Source of the DNA: Paenibacillus tundrae
GTDB lineage: Bacteria; Bacillota; Bacilli; Paenibacillales; Paenibacillaceae
Direction of reading: 5' to 3'
Assembly: GCF_030812775.1 (NCBI RefSeq)
Contig: NZ_JAUSTI010000008.1
Location: forward strand, 285,895-349,894
DNA length: 64,000 bases
Shown here: positions 9,199 to 18,567 of the stretch, one piece after another
Position numbering within the stretch: the first letter of the stretch is position 1
Layout of the letters: each line of letters begins with the position of its first letter
The notes under the pieces: generated by a model
The model's database searches: none
What the model was told of the DNA's origin: nothing
What the model saw: the letters and a program-made list of their open reading frames with translations, nothing else
Position numbers and translations under genes: made by a program

Positions 9199-9966
9199 AT
9201 GCCAAAGCTATTGGAACATTACCTCTGCGGGAAATTTATTTCGGAGGGTAACTGGACACATATGAAGCGCAGTATGCCCTTTCAAGAGATCATTTTGATG
9301 TTAGAGGGAGAGATGTACATTGCCGAGGAAGATCAGAAGTATATCGTGCGCCCAAATGACATGTTATTCCTTCAATCCGGGCGCCAGCATTATGGATATC
9401 AGACCAGTGACGCACCGGTAAGCTTCTACTGGGTTCATTATGACACGCAACAGCTGGAGTTTCTGTCTTATCCTACTTATTCCACAATTCAGGTACCGTC
9501 AACGGCGAATCAGTTATTCAAGCAGCTTCTGCATGTCTCTTCGTTCTCAACAGAGGAATCGGATGCGGCGTTATTCCTATTATTGAAGGAGCTAGAGCGT
9601 AATACCAAGACCGACTATCGTGCGCACAATGCCATTGTGGATCACATCTGCAAATGGATCGATCTTCATATCCATATGGATGTTACGGTAGCGAAGATAG
9701 CTGAGACGTTTAACTTCAACAAAGATTATATCTCCAAAATGGTAAAGCGAGAGAAAGGCGTAGGTCTCAAAACGTATATTCTGACTCAGCGCATCAACCG
9801 AGCCAAACAGATGCTGCTGAATACCAATGCAAGTGTGAAGGAAATCGCTGGGGTGTGTGGATTCTCAGACTACAAACTATTTCTACGAATGTTTAAGCAA
9901 TACGAAGGAATTACCCCTTCGGAGTATCGCAATCATCTCTACCTCACACAATTAAATCGAAAGTAG
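9199..9966 (+). CDS. AraC-family transcriptional regulator
   Basis: A 255-residue regulator: an N-terminal cupin-like sensor (MLEGEMYIAEEDQKYIVRPNDMLFL, with AraC-type beta-barrel spacing) and a C-terminal pair of helix-turn-helix motifs (VTVAKIAETFNFNKDYISKMVK and ASVKEIAGVCGFSDYKLFLRMFK patterns, about residues 160-250). I chose ATG 9199 because AAAGGTGGAG precedes it; earlier in-frame starts at 9133 and 9154 lack a ribosome site. It is divergent from the GH127 gene, so it likely senses an arabinose-containing sugar and activates that gene. The repeat element lies directly upstream. Confidence 0.85.
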   Translation: MPKLLEHYLCGKFISEGNWTHMKRSMPFQEIILMLEGEMYIAEEDQKYIVRPNDMLFLQSGRQHYGYQTSDAPVSFYWVHYDTQQLEFLSYPTYSTIQVPSTANQLFKQLLHVSSFSTEESDAALFLLLKELERNTKTDYRAHNAIVDHICKWIDLHIHMDVTVAKIAETFNFNKDYISKMVKREKGVGLKTYILTQRINRAKQMLLNTNASVKEIAGVCGFSDYKLFLRMFKQYEGITPSEYRNHLYLTQLNRK

Positions 9967-10006
9967 GGCAAGTGTGCAGAGAGAATGCGGTCTTCGAGCG
10001 CATGAC

Positions 10007-10088
10007 AAAAAAAAACCACCTCCTACTTCACTGCTGCCTATAGTTAGAACGGAGTCTAGCATATAGGAAAGCAGTTCATAGGTGGTGG
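10007..10088 (-). terminator. long-stem intrinsic terminator of the dehydrogenase gene
   Basis: Bases 10016-10042 and 10062-10088 form an imperfect ~27-bp stem, followed on the minus strand by nine consecutive U residues (plus-strand A run 10007-10015). It lies just past the stop of the dehydrogenase gene and may also stop AraC transcription from the other side. Confidence 0.75.
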
Positions 10089-10115
10089 CTTGTGTGCTAT
10101 TTCTTCAACCTACTC

Positions 10116-11159
10116 TTACTCGTTAATTTCGATGAGGATTTTGGCGTGGCTCTTATCGGACATGAGCAGCTCAAGGCCTTCTTCCACGATATTATCGAGT
10201 TTGATTTTCTTCGTAATAACTTGCTTCACATCCAGTGCTCCTTCTGCGATCAAAGAAACCACTTCTGGAAAAATGTGACGATATGCCAGCGTAGAAGTTA
10301 GGTTCGCTTCCTTCACCAACAGCTCGAAGAAGTTCACTTGAAGTGGCGTTGGAATAGCCGCAATGACGACAACCTCTCCGCCTTTCTTAATCACGCTAAT
10401 TGCACTGTCCATTGTTGGCTGCACACCTGCAGCTTCATAAGCGACGTCAATCCCACCGGATTTCTGGAGAATGGTATCCGTTGCATTCACTTGCGCGCTA
10501 TTCACTGGAATAGCTCCCAGCTTCGCTGCAAGGTTCAGCCGCTCATCAAATACATCGACCGCATAAATCTCGGATGCCCCAGCCGCTTTCGCGGACAAGA
10601 TCGTTAATAATCCAATTGGACCTGCGCCATATACGGCAACCTTCTGTCCAACTTTCAATTTACTGTGGCGGACAGCATGAAGGGCAACGGCTGTAGGCTC
10701 AACAAGCGCTCCTTCTTCAAAGGATACGTTATCTGGCAGAGCATGTACCATATAGGATTCGACCACAACATATTCTGCAAAGCCGCCGTCTCCATTCAAG
10801 CCTACAAAGCCGAATTGTGTACATTGATTGTAACGTCCTTGGATACAGTACTCGCATTTACCGCAATGATACAGCGGCTCTACAACGACACGATCTCCCA
10901 CTTTGATTCCGCTTACATGATCACCCAGTTCACTAACCACTCCGGCAAACTCGTGACCTAGTGTGAGCGGTGCATTCTGTCCGGATAGCGGATGTTTATC
11001 CCCTTCTTGTATGCCAACACCATGGTGATACGCGTGCAAGTCACTGCCACAGATTCCAGCATACTGCACTTTAATCTTGACTTGTCCCGCTTGTGCTGCC
11101 TTTACCTCCCGCTCTTCAACGCGGACATCTTTTTTTCCGTACCATACTGCTGCTTTCAT
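10116..11159 (-). CDS. bdhA: zinc alcohol dehydrogenase, (R,R)-2,3-butanediol dehydrogenase type
   Basis: A 347-residue medium-chain NAD(P)-dependent dehydrogenase. Catalytic zinc ligands are in GICGSDLH and GHE; four structural-zinc cysteines are in CGKCEYCIQGRYNQC; the nucleotide fold is GAGPIGLL. The overall pattern (GSDLHAYHHG... HPLSGQNAPLTLGHEFAG) fits butanediol/acetoin dehydrogenases, with threonine or sorbitol dehydrogenase as alternatives. The start was set to ATG 11159, where AAAAGGGG is about 10 bases upstream; longer frames reach 11231 without a ribosome site. It is divergent from a LysR regulator that is its likely controller. Confidence 0.78.
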   Translation of the reverse strand: MKAAVWYGKKDVRVEEREVKAAQAGQVKIKVQYAGICGSDLHAYHHGVGIQEGDKHPLSGQNAPLTLGHEFAGVVSELGDHVSGIKVGDRVVVEPLYHCGKCEYCIQGRYNQCTQFGFVGLNGDGGFAEYVVVESYMVHALPDNVSFEEGALVEPTAVALHAVRHSKLKVGQKVAVYGAGPIGLLTILSAKAAGASEIYAVDVFDERLNLAAKLGAIPVNSAQVNATDTILQKSGGIDVAYEAAGVQPTMDSAISVIKKGGEVVVIAAIPTPLQVNFFELLVKEANLTSTLAYRHIFPEVVSLIAEGALDVKQVITKKIKLDNIVEEGLELLMSDKSHAKILIEINE

Positions 11160-11248
11160 TGGATGCATCCCCTTTTTATCATTTATAAGATGAACACAAC
11201 TTCTATTCTTAGTATAGCCCTGTTCAAACATTATTCATATTTATAGAT

Positions 11249-11266
11249 ACTAATGTTAATATTAGT
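11249..11266. promoter_or_regulatory. candidate LysR operator
   Basis: ACTAAT-GTTAAT-ATTAGT is a perfect 6-base inverted repeat with a 6-base spacer, in the space between the divergent dehydrogenase and LysR genes and 28 bases before the LysR start. The size and position fit a LysR-type regulator site that also gives autoregulation. Inference from position; no binding evidence. Confidence 0.5.
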
Positions 11267-11293
11267 TATAGTAATACAACCGGAGATGAACTT

Positions 11294-12199
11294 ATGAATC
11301 TTGAACAGCTTGAATATGTTGTTGAAATTGCGAAAACGAAATCTTTTTCCGCAGCTTCTGCGAATCTTCATATCACTCAGTCAGCCATTAGCCAATCCAT
11401 TCATCGACTTGAACATGAGCTTGGTGTGGTGTTATTTGAGCGCTCACGCAGCGGCACATTCCCTACGGTTGAGGGCAAACAGTTTATCGCCAAAGCAATG
11501 GATATTCTCCAGCGTGTGGATGATCTGAAAACGATGAATATCGAAGCTTCCGCCCTGACAGGAGAGCTTCATGTCGCTACTTTTCCCAGTGTTATGCCCT
11601 ACTTGGTTCAGGCTACAGCCGAGATGAAAATCGAGCATCCCCTATTAGATATTTCCATTGAAGAGAAGGGTTCGATGGAGATTATCAAGGATATTCGCAG
11701 CAACAAGATACATCTCGGATTCATCGCCATTTATACGAAACAGTTACGCGAATTCGATGGCTTACATTTTATTCCTATGTACTCAGGTAAACTAGTTGTA
11801 TGCACCCACCATCACTCCGAACTAGCGAAGCTGAACCGGGTCACGCCTGAACAACTCAAGCTCCATAAGCTCGCATTGTACCGCGATGGATTCGTTGATG
11901 ATTTTATCCAAGACTTCACCTATGATCACGGCCCACTCTCTATTTTGTTCCGTACCAATAATTCCGAAGCCATTACAACAGTTCTCGGAAGTAATATGGC
12001 AGCAACCATCGGACATGACTTCTCCTTCTACCAACATCCATTGTGGAAAGAGGGCGTACTCAAACTCATTGAGATTACAGGGATAGATCAACCCAAAATG
12101 CAGATCGGATTCGTGCAGGCAGAGTCGAAGGAAATTGCTCTGGCAGCAGAGCGATTTACGTTAAAGTTCAGACAGGCTATTGAGCTAGGACATTTATAA
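11294..12199 (+). CDS. LysR-family transcriptional regulator
   Basis: A 301-residue regulator with an N-terminal winged helix-turn-helix (MNLEQLEYVVEIAKTKSFS..., AISQSIHRLEHELGVVLFERS, residues 1-60) and a C-terminal periplasmic-binding-like effector domain (about residues 90-295). A GGAG-containing site precedes ATG 11294. It is divergent from the butanediol-type dehydrogenase gene. The effector cannot be read from sequence; acetate or acetoin is plausible by analogy with AlsR-like regulators only. Confidence 0.88.
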   Translation: MNLEQLEYVVEIAKTKSFSAASANLHITQSAISQSIHRLEHELGVVLFERSRSGTFPTVEGKQFIAKAMDILQRVDDLKTMNIEASALTGELHVATFPSVMPYLVQATAEMKIEHPLLDISIEEKGSMEIIKDIRSNKIHLGFIAIYTKQLREFDGLHFIPMYSGKLVVCTHHHSELAKLNRVTPEQLKLHKLALYRDGFVDDFIQDFTYDHGPLSILFRTNNSEAITTVLGSNMAATIGHDFSFYQHPLWKEGVLKLIEITGIDQPKMQIGFVQAESKEIALAAERFTLKFRQAIELGHL

Positions 12200-12299
12200 C
12201 TAAAAAACACTCTACTCTTCAGTCGATGTCTGCATGAACATACTTCGATTAAGGAGTAGCGTGTTATAATAATGTTCCACATGTTGCGTTTATTTCATT

Positions 12300-14054
12300 C
12301 TATACTTTGACCTTCTTCACTGCTTCGCTCATCTCATGCGTCTGTTGCTGCAGTACATTGGATGCCTCCAACACCTTCTGGAACATCGCAGATTGTTCAC
12401 GGGTTAAACGATAGATATCGTCCGAATGGTCCGAAACGCCGGATGAGATCTCGGAGATCGTGTTCACGGATGCGGCTGCTTCCTCGGATCCCGCGGATAT
12501 TTCTTCTGCTGCAGCAGAGACTTCCTGGATTCGCTGGGTTACGAGTCGCAATGCATCGACCACCTGTGTAAAGGCAACCTCCGCATCTGCAGTCAGAGTT
12601 ACACCCTGACCTATCTCCTGTGCTGTGACATTCATCTGTGTCCCAATCTGTTCGGACTCTTGCTGAATACCCGTTAGCAAATCCGATATGGTCTGTACAG
12701 ATGAACTTGAAGCTTCTGCCAGCTTTCTCACCTCATCCGCTACAATCGAAAAGCCTCTTCCATGCTCTCCAGCATGAGCAGCCTCTATCGAAGCATTGAG
12801 TGCAAGCAGCTTCGTCTGGGAGGCAAAATCCCGCAGCGTGTGCAGAGCGCCACCAATCTCTTGTGAATAGTTGCTCAGCACTTGAACCAGCGCTACCACT
12901 TCTCCTGCAACGGCGGATATATTCTCCATCTGTTTCTTCATGTCTGTCATGCTCTGCTTACCCAATTGTGCTGTAGCAAGCGTCGTATTCGCCGCGTCCG
13001 ACACAGCTGTGGAGGACTCGGATATGTCCGTGATGCCTTTCGCGATCTCTTCCATCGCGTGAGCACTATCACTTGCGCCCTGCTTCTGCGTATGTGCACC
13101 CTGTCTAATTTGCTGCACTGCATGATTCACCGTTTTATTCATGACCAACATCTCTTCTGCGTTCCGATTGAATTCCTCAGTCGATTCGGCGAGAATATCT
13201 GTAGTTACAGATACACCCGCGACCATGTCACTCACGATTTTATTCAAATTCCCAGACATCTGGGTCATTGCTGTAAACGTACTGCCAATCTCATCTTGGC
13301 TGCGAAGTGGGTATGCTGTCAAAATCCGATTTGCTTCTGCCAGCTCACCTTGGGCCATTCGTTCTACACTTGCTTTTAGTGGTTGCAACGGTCGTAGACC
13401 TCTTACGATAAACCATAATACAATGGCAATTCCTGCGAGTGTAATGAACAGCAGTACACTGTAGAACGGAAGACTAGACGTCAGGATATCCGACTCGATC
13501 GTTCCGATAACTGATACAGCCGTATCGATGCCGATTACACCTACCAGACCACCGTTGTTATCCATGATCGGAGCATAGGAGGATATGTATTCGCCATATT
13601 CTTCGTTATTAATAATGGATGAACTTGCTGTGTTCCCCTGCCGCAACTCGGCCACAGCATCTGGAGGAATGTCCGTTACTTCATTAATTGCGGATGCTTT
13701 GTCTGGATCCTTGATTCCATCCACCATCATGAGAGGTGTATTCTTGTCATCTATTTTGGCAAAGTACACGTACATGGCGCCGATCCTTACACGAAAATCA
13801 TCTAGTTCATCTCGTATCTTCAGAAATGTACTATTTTCTTGTGGATCTTGCACAAATTCTACATAGGGCTCCTTATCTAACTGACTTACATAACTCTGAG
13901 CTATCTGAATGTTGTAACTTGAGATTGCCTTCTGTGCAGCCAATGTTGTATTAGCTAGCTGTAGCAACATACTTCCTGCAGATAGTACCAGCATAACAAA
14001 TGTAACGATGGCAACTATGCGGACAACTAAACGTTTTCTGAACACTCCGATCAT
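12300..14054 (-). CDS. methyl-accepting chemotaxis protein
   Basis: A 584-residue chemoreceptor. A transmembrane helix (about residues 8-28) is followed by an extracellular double-Cache-like sensor (to ~residue 195, with the [10 protein letters not shown] pattern), a second transmembrane helix, a HAMP segment and the signalling domain. The signalling domain carries the conserved hairpin tip ([38 protein letters not shown] pattern, near residue 430). It should sense an external small molecule and signal to CheA. The start was moved to ATG 14054, where GGAGGAAGAGGAG precedes it. Single gene, no che partner nearby. Confidence 0.9.
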   Translation of the reverse strand: MIGVFRKRLVVRIVAIVTFVMLVLSAGSMLLQLANTTLAAQKAISSYNIQIAQSYVSQLDKEPYVEFVQDPQENSTFLKIRDELDDFRVRIGAMYVYFAKIDDKNTPLMMVDGIKDPDKASAINEVTDIPPDAVAELRQGNTASSSIINNEEYGEYISSYAPIMDNNGGLVGVIGIDTAVSVIGTIESDILTSSLPFYSVLLFITLAGIAIVLWFIVRGLRPLQPLKASVERMAQGELAEANRILTAYPLRSQDEIGSTFTAMTQMSGNLNKIVSDMVAGVSVTTDILAESTEEFNRNAEEMLVMNKTVNHAVQQIRQGAHTQKQGASDSAHAMEEIAKGITDISESSTAVSDAANTTLATAQLGKQSMTDMKKQMENISAVAGEVVALVQVLSNYSQEIGGALHTLRDFASQTKLLALNASIEAAHAGEHGRGFSIVADEVRKLAEASSSSVQTISDLLTGIQQESEQIGTQMNVTAQEIGQGVTLTADAEVAFTQVVDALRLVTQRIQEVSAAAEEISAGSEEAAASVNTISEISSGVSDHSDDIYRLTREQSAMFQKVLEASNVLQQQTHEMSEAVKKVKV

Positions 14055-14222
14055 TCGCTCCTCTTCCTCCCACATCCGTGTAAGCCTTTTCGACTAGCCC
14101 ATACCCAATTTCACCATGCTTGAAGCACTATGTAATGTGAAAATAGTATACGAATATGTCGATTTTCGCAAGAAAATATTGGGTTGAAATAAATAAGGGA
14201 ATTTTCTTCATTAAATACACAG

Positions 14223-14265
14223 AAAAAAGGCTTATTCCTCTGCTTTACAGTGGGAATAGGCCTTT
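14223..14265 (-). terminator. intrinsic terminator
   Basis: On the minus strand, AAAGGCCTATTCCC pairs with GGAATAAGCCTTT across a ~13-base loop, with TTTTTT following. It terminates the 14339 gene before the chemoreceptor. Confidence 0.75.
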
Positions 14266-14338
14266 GATTGGGAAGCGAGCAACCCTCTCACAATGTGGTT
14301 CTAGAAATACTATGTATCATTGTAGGTGAATTTGAATG

Positions 14339-14869
14339 CTATTTATGTATAACTTTAGATAAAACTGTACCATCAAACCTGTTACCCCAACCTCTATTTT
14401 CATTTATGGAATATTTCAGGAAGGAAACCATATCTGGCAATGGGAATCCTTGTTGCAGCATGTAATCAGCTATTCTATGCACCAGTATTAAGCTACTCTC
14501 TCCATATCCTTCAATGACAGAATACGCATGACTGATGCCCAATTCATAAATATCTCGAAGTAAGATACCAATAGATTCCTCCGTCGATTGATACAGTTGA
14601 TATAAAGAAACAAATTCTTCACAGCTCAGTCTTTCAAACTCCTGCTCTTCGTATGTATCGAACTCCATTAGATTTTCCGGGATCAGTTCAACGATAATCT
14701 CATTCCAATCATCTAAATGTTGAATATTAGTAAATTGCCATAGGTAGTTCAGAACGTTTTTCCAATCATTCAGATCATATTCTAAGGTAATCAGCACGTT
14801 CTCAAAACAACAGATCCCATATGCAACTCTACCTCTAAGAGAAATCTGTTTCATCTGTTCTAAATTCAT
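14339..14869 (-). CDS. unknown, immunity-like alpha-helical protein
   Basis: A 176-residue acidic, helix-rich cytoplasmic protein with no signal or membrane segment. I do not recognise it with certainty. Its size, composition and motifs (GICCFENVL; LWQFTN...LDDWNEII) recall all-alpha immunity families such as Imm6 of polymorphic-toxin systems. AGGAGGTAGC lies just before ATG 14869. It begins an AT-rich run of small unlinked minus-strand genes without a toxin gene, which suggests an orphan immunity collection. Confidence 0.6.
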   Translation of the reverse strand: MNLEQMKQISLRGRVAYGICCFENVLITLEYDLNDWKNVLNYLWQFTNIQHLDDWNEIIVELIPENLMEFDTYEEQEFERLSCEEFVSLYQLYQSTEESIGILLRDIYELGISHAYSVIEGYGESSLILVHRIADYMLQQGFPLPDMVSFLKYSINENRGWGNRFDGTVLSKVIHK

Positions 14870-14965
14870 TAATAGCTACCTCCTGTACATCTAAACTGAA
14901 ATCCCCATTAAATCTTTACAATCTCATTATTTTTGATTGGGTTAATCATTAAGCTACTTAGTCAA

Positions 14966-15442
14966 TTATCCATTATATCTTGGATCTTTGTAGCACCAAT
15001 TGTAATTATCCACATCCGTAGTTTTCTCTAAGTCTTCGAAAGTGTAAAACCATTCGTCCTCAACCCATAACTTGGATTTAGGATAGATCCTAAGTATTTC
15101 GCGAAAAAATCGAAGTAATAGATCTTCATTATCGTAAAAGTCATCAGATACCACCGCTTTAAAATATTCATTATTGGTATCATCCCATTCAAAACTAACC
15201 ACCTGATATTCGTATGGTTCATCATAAACGCTAAAACAAAGGGTTCTTGAATAGTTCTCTCTAAATGGGACGTCACTAACATATATTCTTGTGTATATTA
15301 GTTTCCCTTCATTATTAAAAACTTTTTCATCACTATCAAAGTAAAGCTTTTCCTTTTTACATATTTTATTAATACGCATCAATAAATCAATTGCTGGAAT
15401 GCTCTCTTCACGTTTAAACAATAAAAAAGATGACGTTCCCAT
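14966..15442 (-). CDS. unknown small acidic protein
   Basis: A 158-residue protein rich in aromatic and acidic residues (ending FEDLEKTTDVDNYNWCYKDPRYNG) with no membrane segment. It is not recognised. A ribosome site AGGAGGAG or close lies upstream of ATG 15442. Sequence texture and location between other small AT-rich genes suggest an immunity-type protein. A frame on the same strand (15028-15282) is a shadow. Function unassigned. Confidence 0.6.
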   Translation of the reverse strand: MGTSSFLLFKREESIPAIDLLMRINKICKKEKLYFDSDEKVFNNEGKLIYTRIYVSDVPFRENYSRTLCFSVYDEPYEYQVVSFEWDDTNNEYFKAVVSDDFYDNEDLLLRFFREILRIYPKSKLWVEDEWFYTFEDLEKTTDVDNYNWCYKDPRYNG

Positions 15443-15786
15443 GACCTCAACACTCCTCCTAACTCTTCTAACAGTTTCATATCTATAAACCCTTTACATA
15501 TTCTCAATATAAACATACAGACATTATTAGAAAATTTCCGTCTTCATTTTATGCTCAATTGGATGTAAAGAAATGTTTCCAATCAGCTCAGAATGAAAAG
15601 TTACACTTTACTGAACCATTTACTGATAAGAAAAATCCCCTCATAGTAACAGGATCTACTATTTCACCTGTATACCATATGGGGAGTATATCACTTTTAT
15701 AAAACAGCTTTGATAAGGTAATCACATAATCTGCTCAGACAGAGCGAAGTTAACATTACCCTAACTAAGCTTATGCTAATTGCGTA
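15443..15786. other. AT-rich intergenic stretch
   Basis: It contains the terminator of the downstream VOC gene (15632-15684) and otherwise no supported gene. A plus-strand frame stays open from about 15462 to 15702, but it has no usable start and no ribosome site. Confidence 0.5.
15632..15684 (-). terminator. imperfect-stem terminator of the VOC gene
   Basis: On the minus strand, CCCCATATGGTATACAGG pairs imperfectly with CCTGTTACTATGAGGGG across a 13-base loop and is followed by ATTTTTC. It lies about 100 bases past the VOC stop. Confidence 0.55.
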
Positions 15787-16155
15787 TTAGGCTTTACTGT
15801 GAAGGGTAACTAAGTAACCATCTGGATCAGCAAATGTAAAGGTTCGCCCAAATGGTCCATCGATTGGTGCAGATGTGATCGTTACGCCTGCCGCAACAAG
15901 CTTGTCGTGGATTTCTTGCGCATCAGGGGCTTGAAGCCACAGAGCAACACCAAGTCCAGGCTGACTAACCGAGCTGAGCTCTACTCCCGGGAGTAAGTCA
16001 CGAAGAGCAAATGCAATAGGCTTCGTATCAAAGACTACAGCATGAGGTGGCCCCGCCTGTGAGCGAACCAGTCCGAGATAGTTTTGATAGAATTCCGCAG
16101 AGCTTTCCAGATTGCTTACTTGAAGTGAAATAAAGTCGGGTCCAATTACTGACAT
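15787..16155 (-). CDS. VOC (glyoxalase/bleomycin-resistance fold) protein
   Basis: A 122-residue single-domain vicinal-oxygen-chelate protein with two beta-alpha-beta-beta-beta units (FISLQVSNLESSAEFYQNYLGL at the start, DPDGYLVTLHSKA at the end). Members are metal-dependent isomerases, dioxygenases or drug-binding proteins; the substrate cannot be told. A GGAGGACATAAAC site precedes the ATG. It is more GC-rich than the flanking immunity-like genes. Confidence 0.85.
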   Translation of the reverse strand: MSVIGPDFISLQVSNLESSAEFYQNYLGLVRSQAGPPHAVVFDTKPIAFALRDLLPGVELSSVSQPGLGVALWLQAPDAQEIHDKLVAAGVTITSAPIDGPFGRTFTFADPDGYLVTLHSKA

Positions 16156-16310
16156 AATGTTTATGTCCTCCTTAGTGTATGGGTTGATATGTTATATGTC
16201 TTGATTATATAGAGCCCCTGTTGCCAACAGTATGTCAGTAGCGATTTCCGTTTTTTTATTTTTTTCATTCTCTGATGAAATTAAATCTTCGCAAGAAAAT
16301 ATAGATTATA

Positions 16311-16357
16311 GAAAAACAGGTTAATCACGGTGTTATGCGACCATAATCGACCTGTTT
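16311..16357 (-). terminator. intrinsic terminator
   Basis: On the minus strand, AAACAGGTCGATTATG pairs with CGTGATTAACCTGTTT across a ~13-base loop, followed by TTC and T-rich sequence. It is downstream of the 16426 gene. Confidence 0.65.
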
Positions 16358-16425
16358 AAAATTTGTAAGTTCCTCTTATTTTAATTAGATGTAACAACTT
16401 ACCAAGTACACTGCCTTTTAATTAT

Positions 16426-16794
16426 TTATATACCTAATCTATTTTTTATTGTTTCCATTAAATTATTAATCTTATTTATATCTTCTGGATGTTCGTCAAG
16501 ATATTTCCCACTATAAATAACTAAATAGTTATAAAATTGATTGTACTCCATTACCGCCATTACATCTTCGTCATAAGCTGGGGGCTCTCCTATAAAGCAT
16601 ACTTTCCTGTCTCCAATATAGTACTCCTCATTTGGTTCATGATAAGTTGAAAGTTGTACCTCTAGTGGACCTGATCCATACCCATGTCTTTCAATATCTC
16701 CAAAATATTCTAACGCCCTTGGGAGGTCAATAATATAAAAATAAGATTTAACAAGTTTATCAATTTCATTTTGTTCTGTAAGTATTCTGTACAC
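16426..16794 (-). CDS. unknown small protein, immunity-like
   Basis: A 122-residue cytoplasmic protein, AT-rich and acidic (GSGPLEVQLSTYHEPNEEYYIGDRKVCFIGEPPAYDED). Family not recognised. A GGGGGGAGAGAAG ribosome site precedes the start. Its neighbours on the same strand are similar small genes separated by 70-140 bases, each with its own ribosome site. An immunity role is inferred from that context only. Confidence 0.58.
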   Translation of the reverse strand: MYRILTEQNEIDKLVKSYFYIIDLPRALEYFGDIERHGYGSGPLEVQLSTYHEPNEEYYIGDRKVCFIGEPPAYDEDVMAVMEYNQFYNYLVIYSGKYLDEHPEDINKINNLMETIKNRLGI

Positions 16795-16905
16795 TTCTCT
16801 CCCCCCATTAAGCTTTTTCTATAATATTATATTCTCTCCTCACTCACGCCGCATTCAAGTATTCATTATCTGCATCAATACGTTAGATGTTTGCAAACTA
16901 TAAAA

Positions 16906-17304
16906 TTAATCCGTATTAGTTAAGTCATTTAATATTACAATTGCCTTTTCTATCCTTTGTATATCTACTTCTTTTAGATTCTCTAGGATTTCATGATATG
17001 CTTTTAAAGAATCAGAGGTATTCAAGATTGATAGTGTTGCCATAGCAAAATGTCCAATTCCGATTCCTTCTGCAAAAGTATATCGTTCACCCATATATTG
17101 AGTTAAATTTTGAAGCTTTTCGATCACTAAAGTATTATTGATTTTTAGTTCTACGATCCTAATCATCGTATTGCTGATGATATATATTTGTTTTGAATCC
17201 AGACATTCAATTAATTCTTGTACGGATAATTCATTTTGCCTAATATGGCGAACCTTATCATCGAGTTCATTTTTCCTATTTATATAAATCACTCCATGAA
17301 TCAC
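16906..17304 (-). CDS. small helical repeat protein, paralogue of the 18067 gene
   Basis: Up to 132 residues, helix-rich. It aligns along most of its length with the 118-residue product of 18067-18423: LIECLDS/LIVCLEA, then GIGHFAMATLSILNTSDS against QFGHVAIATLSLLENEDA. The pattern suggests HEAT-like helices. The start is uncertain: the frame opens at GTG 17304, a second GTG lies at 17292, and the paralogue alignment begins near there. The function is unknown; duplicated small proteins in a run like this fit immunity genes. Confidence 0.6.
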   Translation of the reverse strand: MIHGVIYINRKNELDDKVRHIRQNELSVQELIECLDSKQIYIISNTMIRIVELKINNTLVIEKLQNLTQYMGERYTFAEGIGIGHFAMATLSILNTSDSLKAYHEILENLKEVDIQRIEKAIVILNDLTNTD

Positions 17305-17374
17305 ACTTTTTAATCACGTAAATACGCTCGGGTTTATATAAGTAGCATATCATGACGGAAAACTATCTTTAGAT

Positions 17375-17923
17375 TTATAAGTTTTCTATATCGTACGATG
17401 GCTTATTTAAAAATCTCTCATACCATCCTCCTAGAGGGAAATGACTAACCCCAATTATCTCTAGTTCATTCACTCTAAATACAAACGCCCCTTTCCGTTC
17501 TAGTATTCTTAACAACGGTTCATATACATAAATATACTCAGAGTATTCCGGATGATCATCTATATAACTAGCTAATTTCAGATAAAAATTACAAAACAAT
17601 TCTATACCAGAAAACTTATTCATGTATTCTATGGTTTCTTGGCTATAAATCGTTGTAATATCTACTAGCTCTTTTTCACCACCTAATAAACGAGCAATAT
17701 CAGCAAATTTAGGTGAAACAGGTACTAGATTTTCTTTTTGAAAAAATGAAGCCATTCTCCTAAAAAACTCATATGCCAATCTCTCATTCTCTGGTGAGAC
17801 TACCGTCCCTACTAAACTCCAATCAATATTACTACTTCGAGATACCGCTTCTCTCAAGTACATTACCTTCACCTCAACCTGGAAGCTATTCGCCTTCATG
17901 CTCCGCTCTATTTCGTAAGCCAC
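17375..17923 (-). CDS. unknown 182-residue protein
   Basis: A cytoplasmic alpha/beta protein of no recognised family. It has a middle helical part (AYEFFRRMASFFQKENLVPVSPKFADIARLL) and a C-terminal GVSHFPLGGWYERFLN segment. The start is GTG 17923 with AGGGGGC ten bases upstream; an in-frame ATG lies 24 bases in. It sits between the two paralogous genes, in the same orientation and with the same AT-rich composition. Immunity-type by context only. Confidence 0.58.
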   Translation of the reverse strand: MAYEIERSMKANSFQVEVKVMYLREAVSRSSNIDWSLVGTVVSPENERLAYEFFRRMASFFQKENLVPVSPKFADIARLLGGEKELVDITTIYSQETIEYMNKFSGIELFCNFYLKLASYIDDHPEYSEYIYVYEPLLRILERKGAFVFRVNELEIIGVSHFPLGGWYERFLNKPSYDIENL

Positions 17924-18066
17924 ACCATAAAAAATGCCCCCTAGAATTTCATCAGATAAACCTAGGCTTTTTCCAATGTCAATGTTAAGAGTTGCACTTC
18001 ATGTAAATAGTGTTCCTTCATTTTTTTATTACTGGAGAACCCTAGTTTATAAATCACAAATATTCC

Positions 18067-18423
18067 CTATATTTTATAAGATTCTGATTTGATAAAGTTA
18101 TCTACTAAAAATTTATCATTATCACTCAGTCTCTCAAAAAGTTCGTTAAATTTAATCTTTGCATCCTCATTTTCTAGAAGGGATAGCGTAGCTATAGCAA
18201 CATGTCCGAATTGCCATGGTCCAATAAATTTATTGTCTGTTAAAAGTTCTCCAAGTTCAGATAGTCTATCTACAATGCTAATATTACAGTAATTTCTTTC
18301 AATTAACTTGAACATTGCCATAGCAACAACCCTTAAATTTCTTGCTTCTAAACATACTATTAAATCTTCGTTTTTTATCTTATCAGTTTTAATCTCTTCT
18401 GCTAATTCAGCTATTGAAGCCAT
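18067..18423 (-). CDS. small helical repeat protein, paralogue of the 16906 gene
   Basis: A 118-residue helix-rich protein starting MASIAELAEEI. It is related over about 100 residues to the 16906-17304 product, with the shared core FGHVAIATLSLLENEDA. A GGAGAGGGAAG ribosome site precedes ATG 18423. The two copies are well diverged and separated by one unrelated gene, so the duplication is old or they arrived separately. Likely immunity-like; no toxin partner visible. Confidence 0.6.
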   Translation of the reverse strand: MASIAELAEEIKTDKIKNEDLIVCLEARNLRVVAMAMFKLIERNYCNISIVDRLSELGELLTDNKFIGPWQFGHVAIATLSLLENEDAKIKFNELFERLSDNDKFLVDNFIKSESYKI

Positions 18424-18567
18424 AGTAAATCTTCCCTCTCCAATTTTTATTCGATTATAGGACCGTATCTATCTAATGAGATACCCCAAGAATAGGTAGC
18501 GACTACCGAAGTATTTTTATAGTCCACATTAACCTAATTAGAACCAAAATATAACAGTACCTGGAAC

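Noticed and set aside
10090..10301. Two small plus-strand frames after the long terminator stem
   Set aside because: They overlap the 3' end of the dehydrogenase gene in antisense and have no ribosome site.
15462..15702. Plus-strand open frame of about 80 codons in the gap
   Set aside because: No start codon with a ribosome site, no recognisable protein features, and it overlaps a minus-strand terminator.
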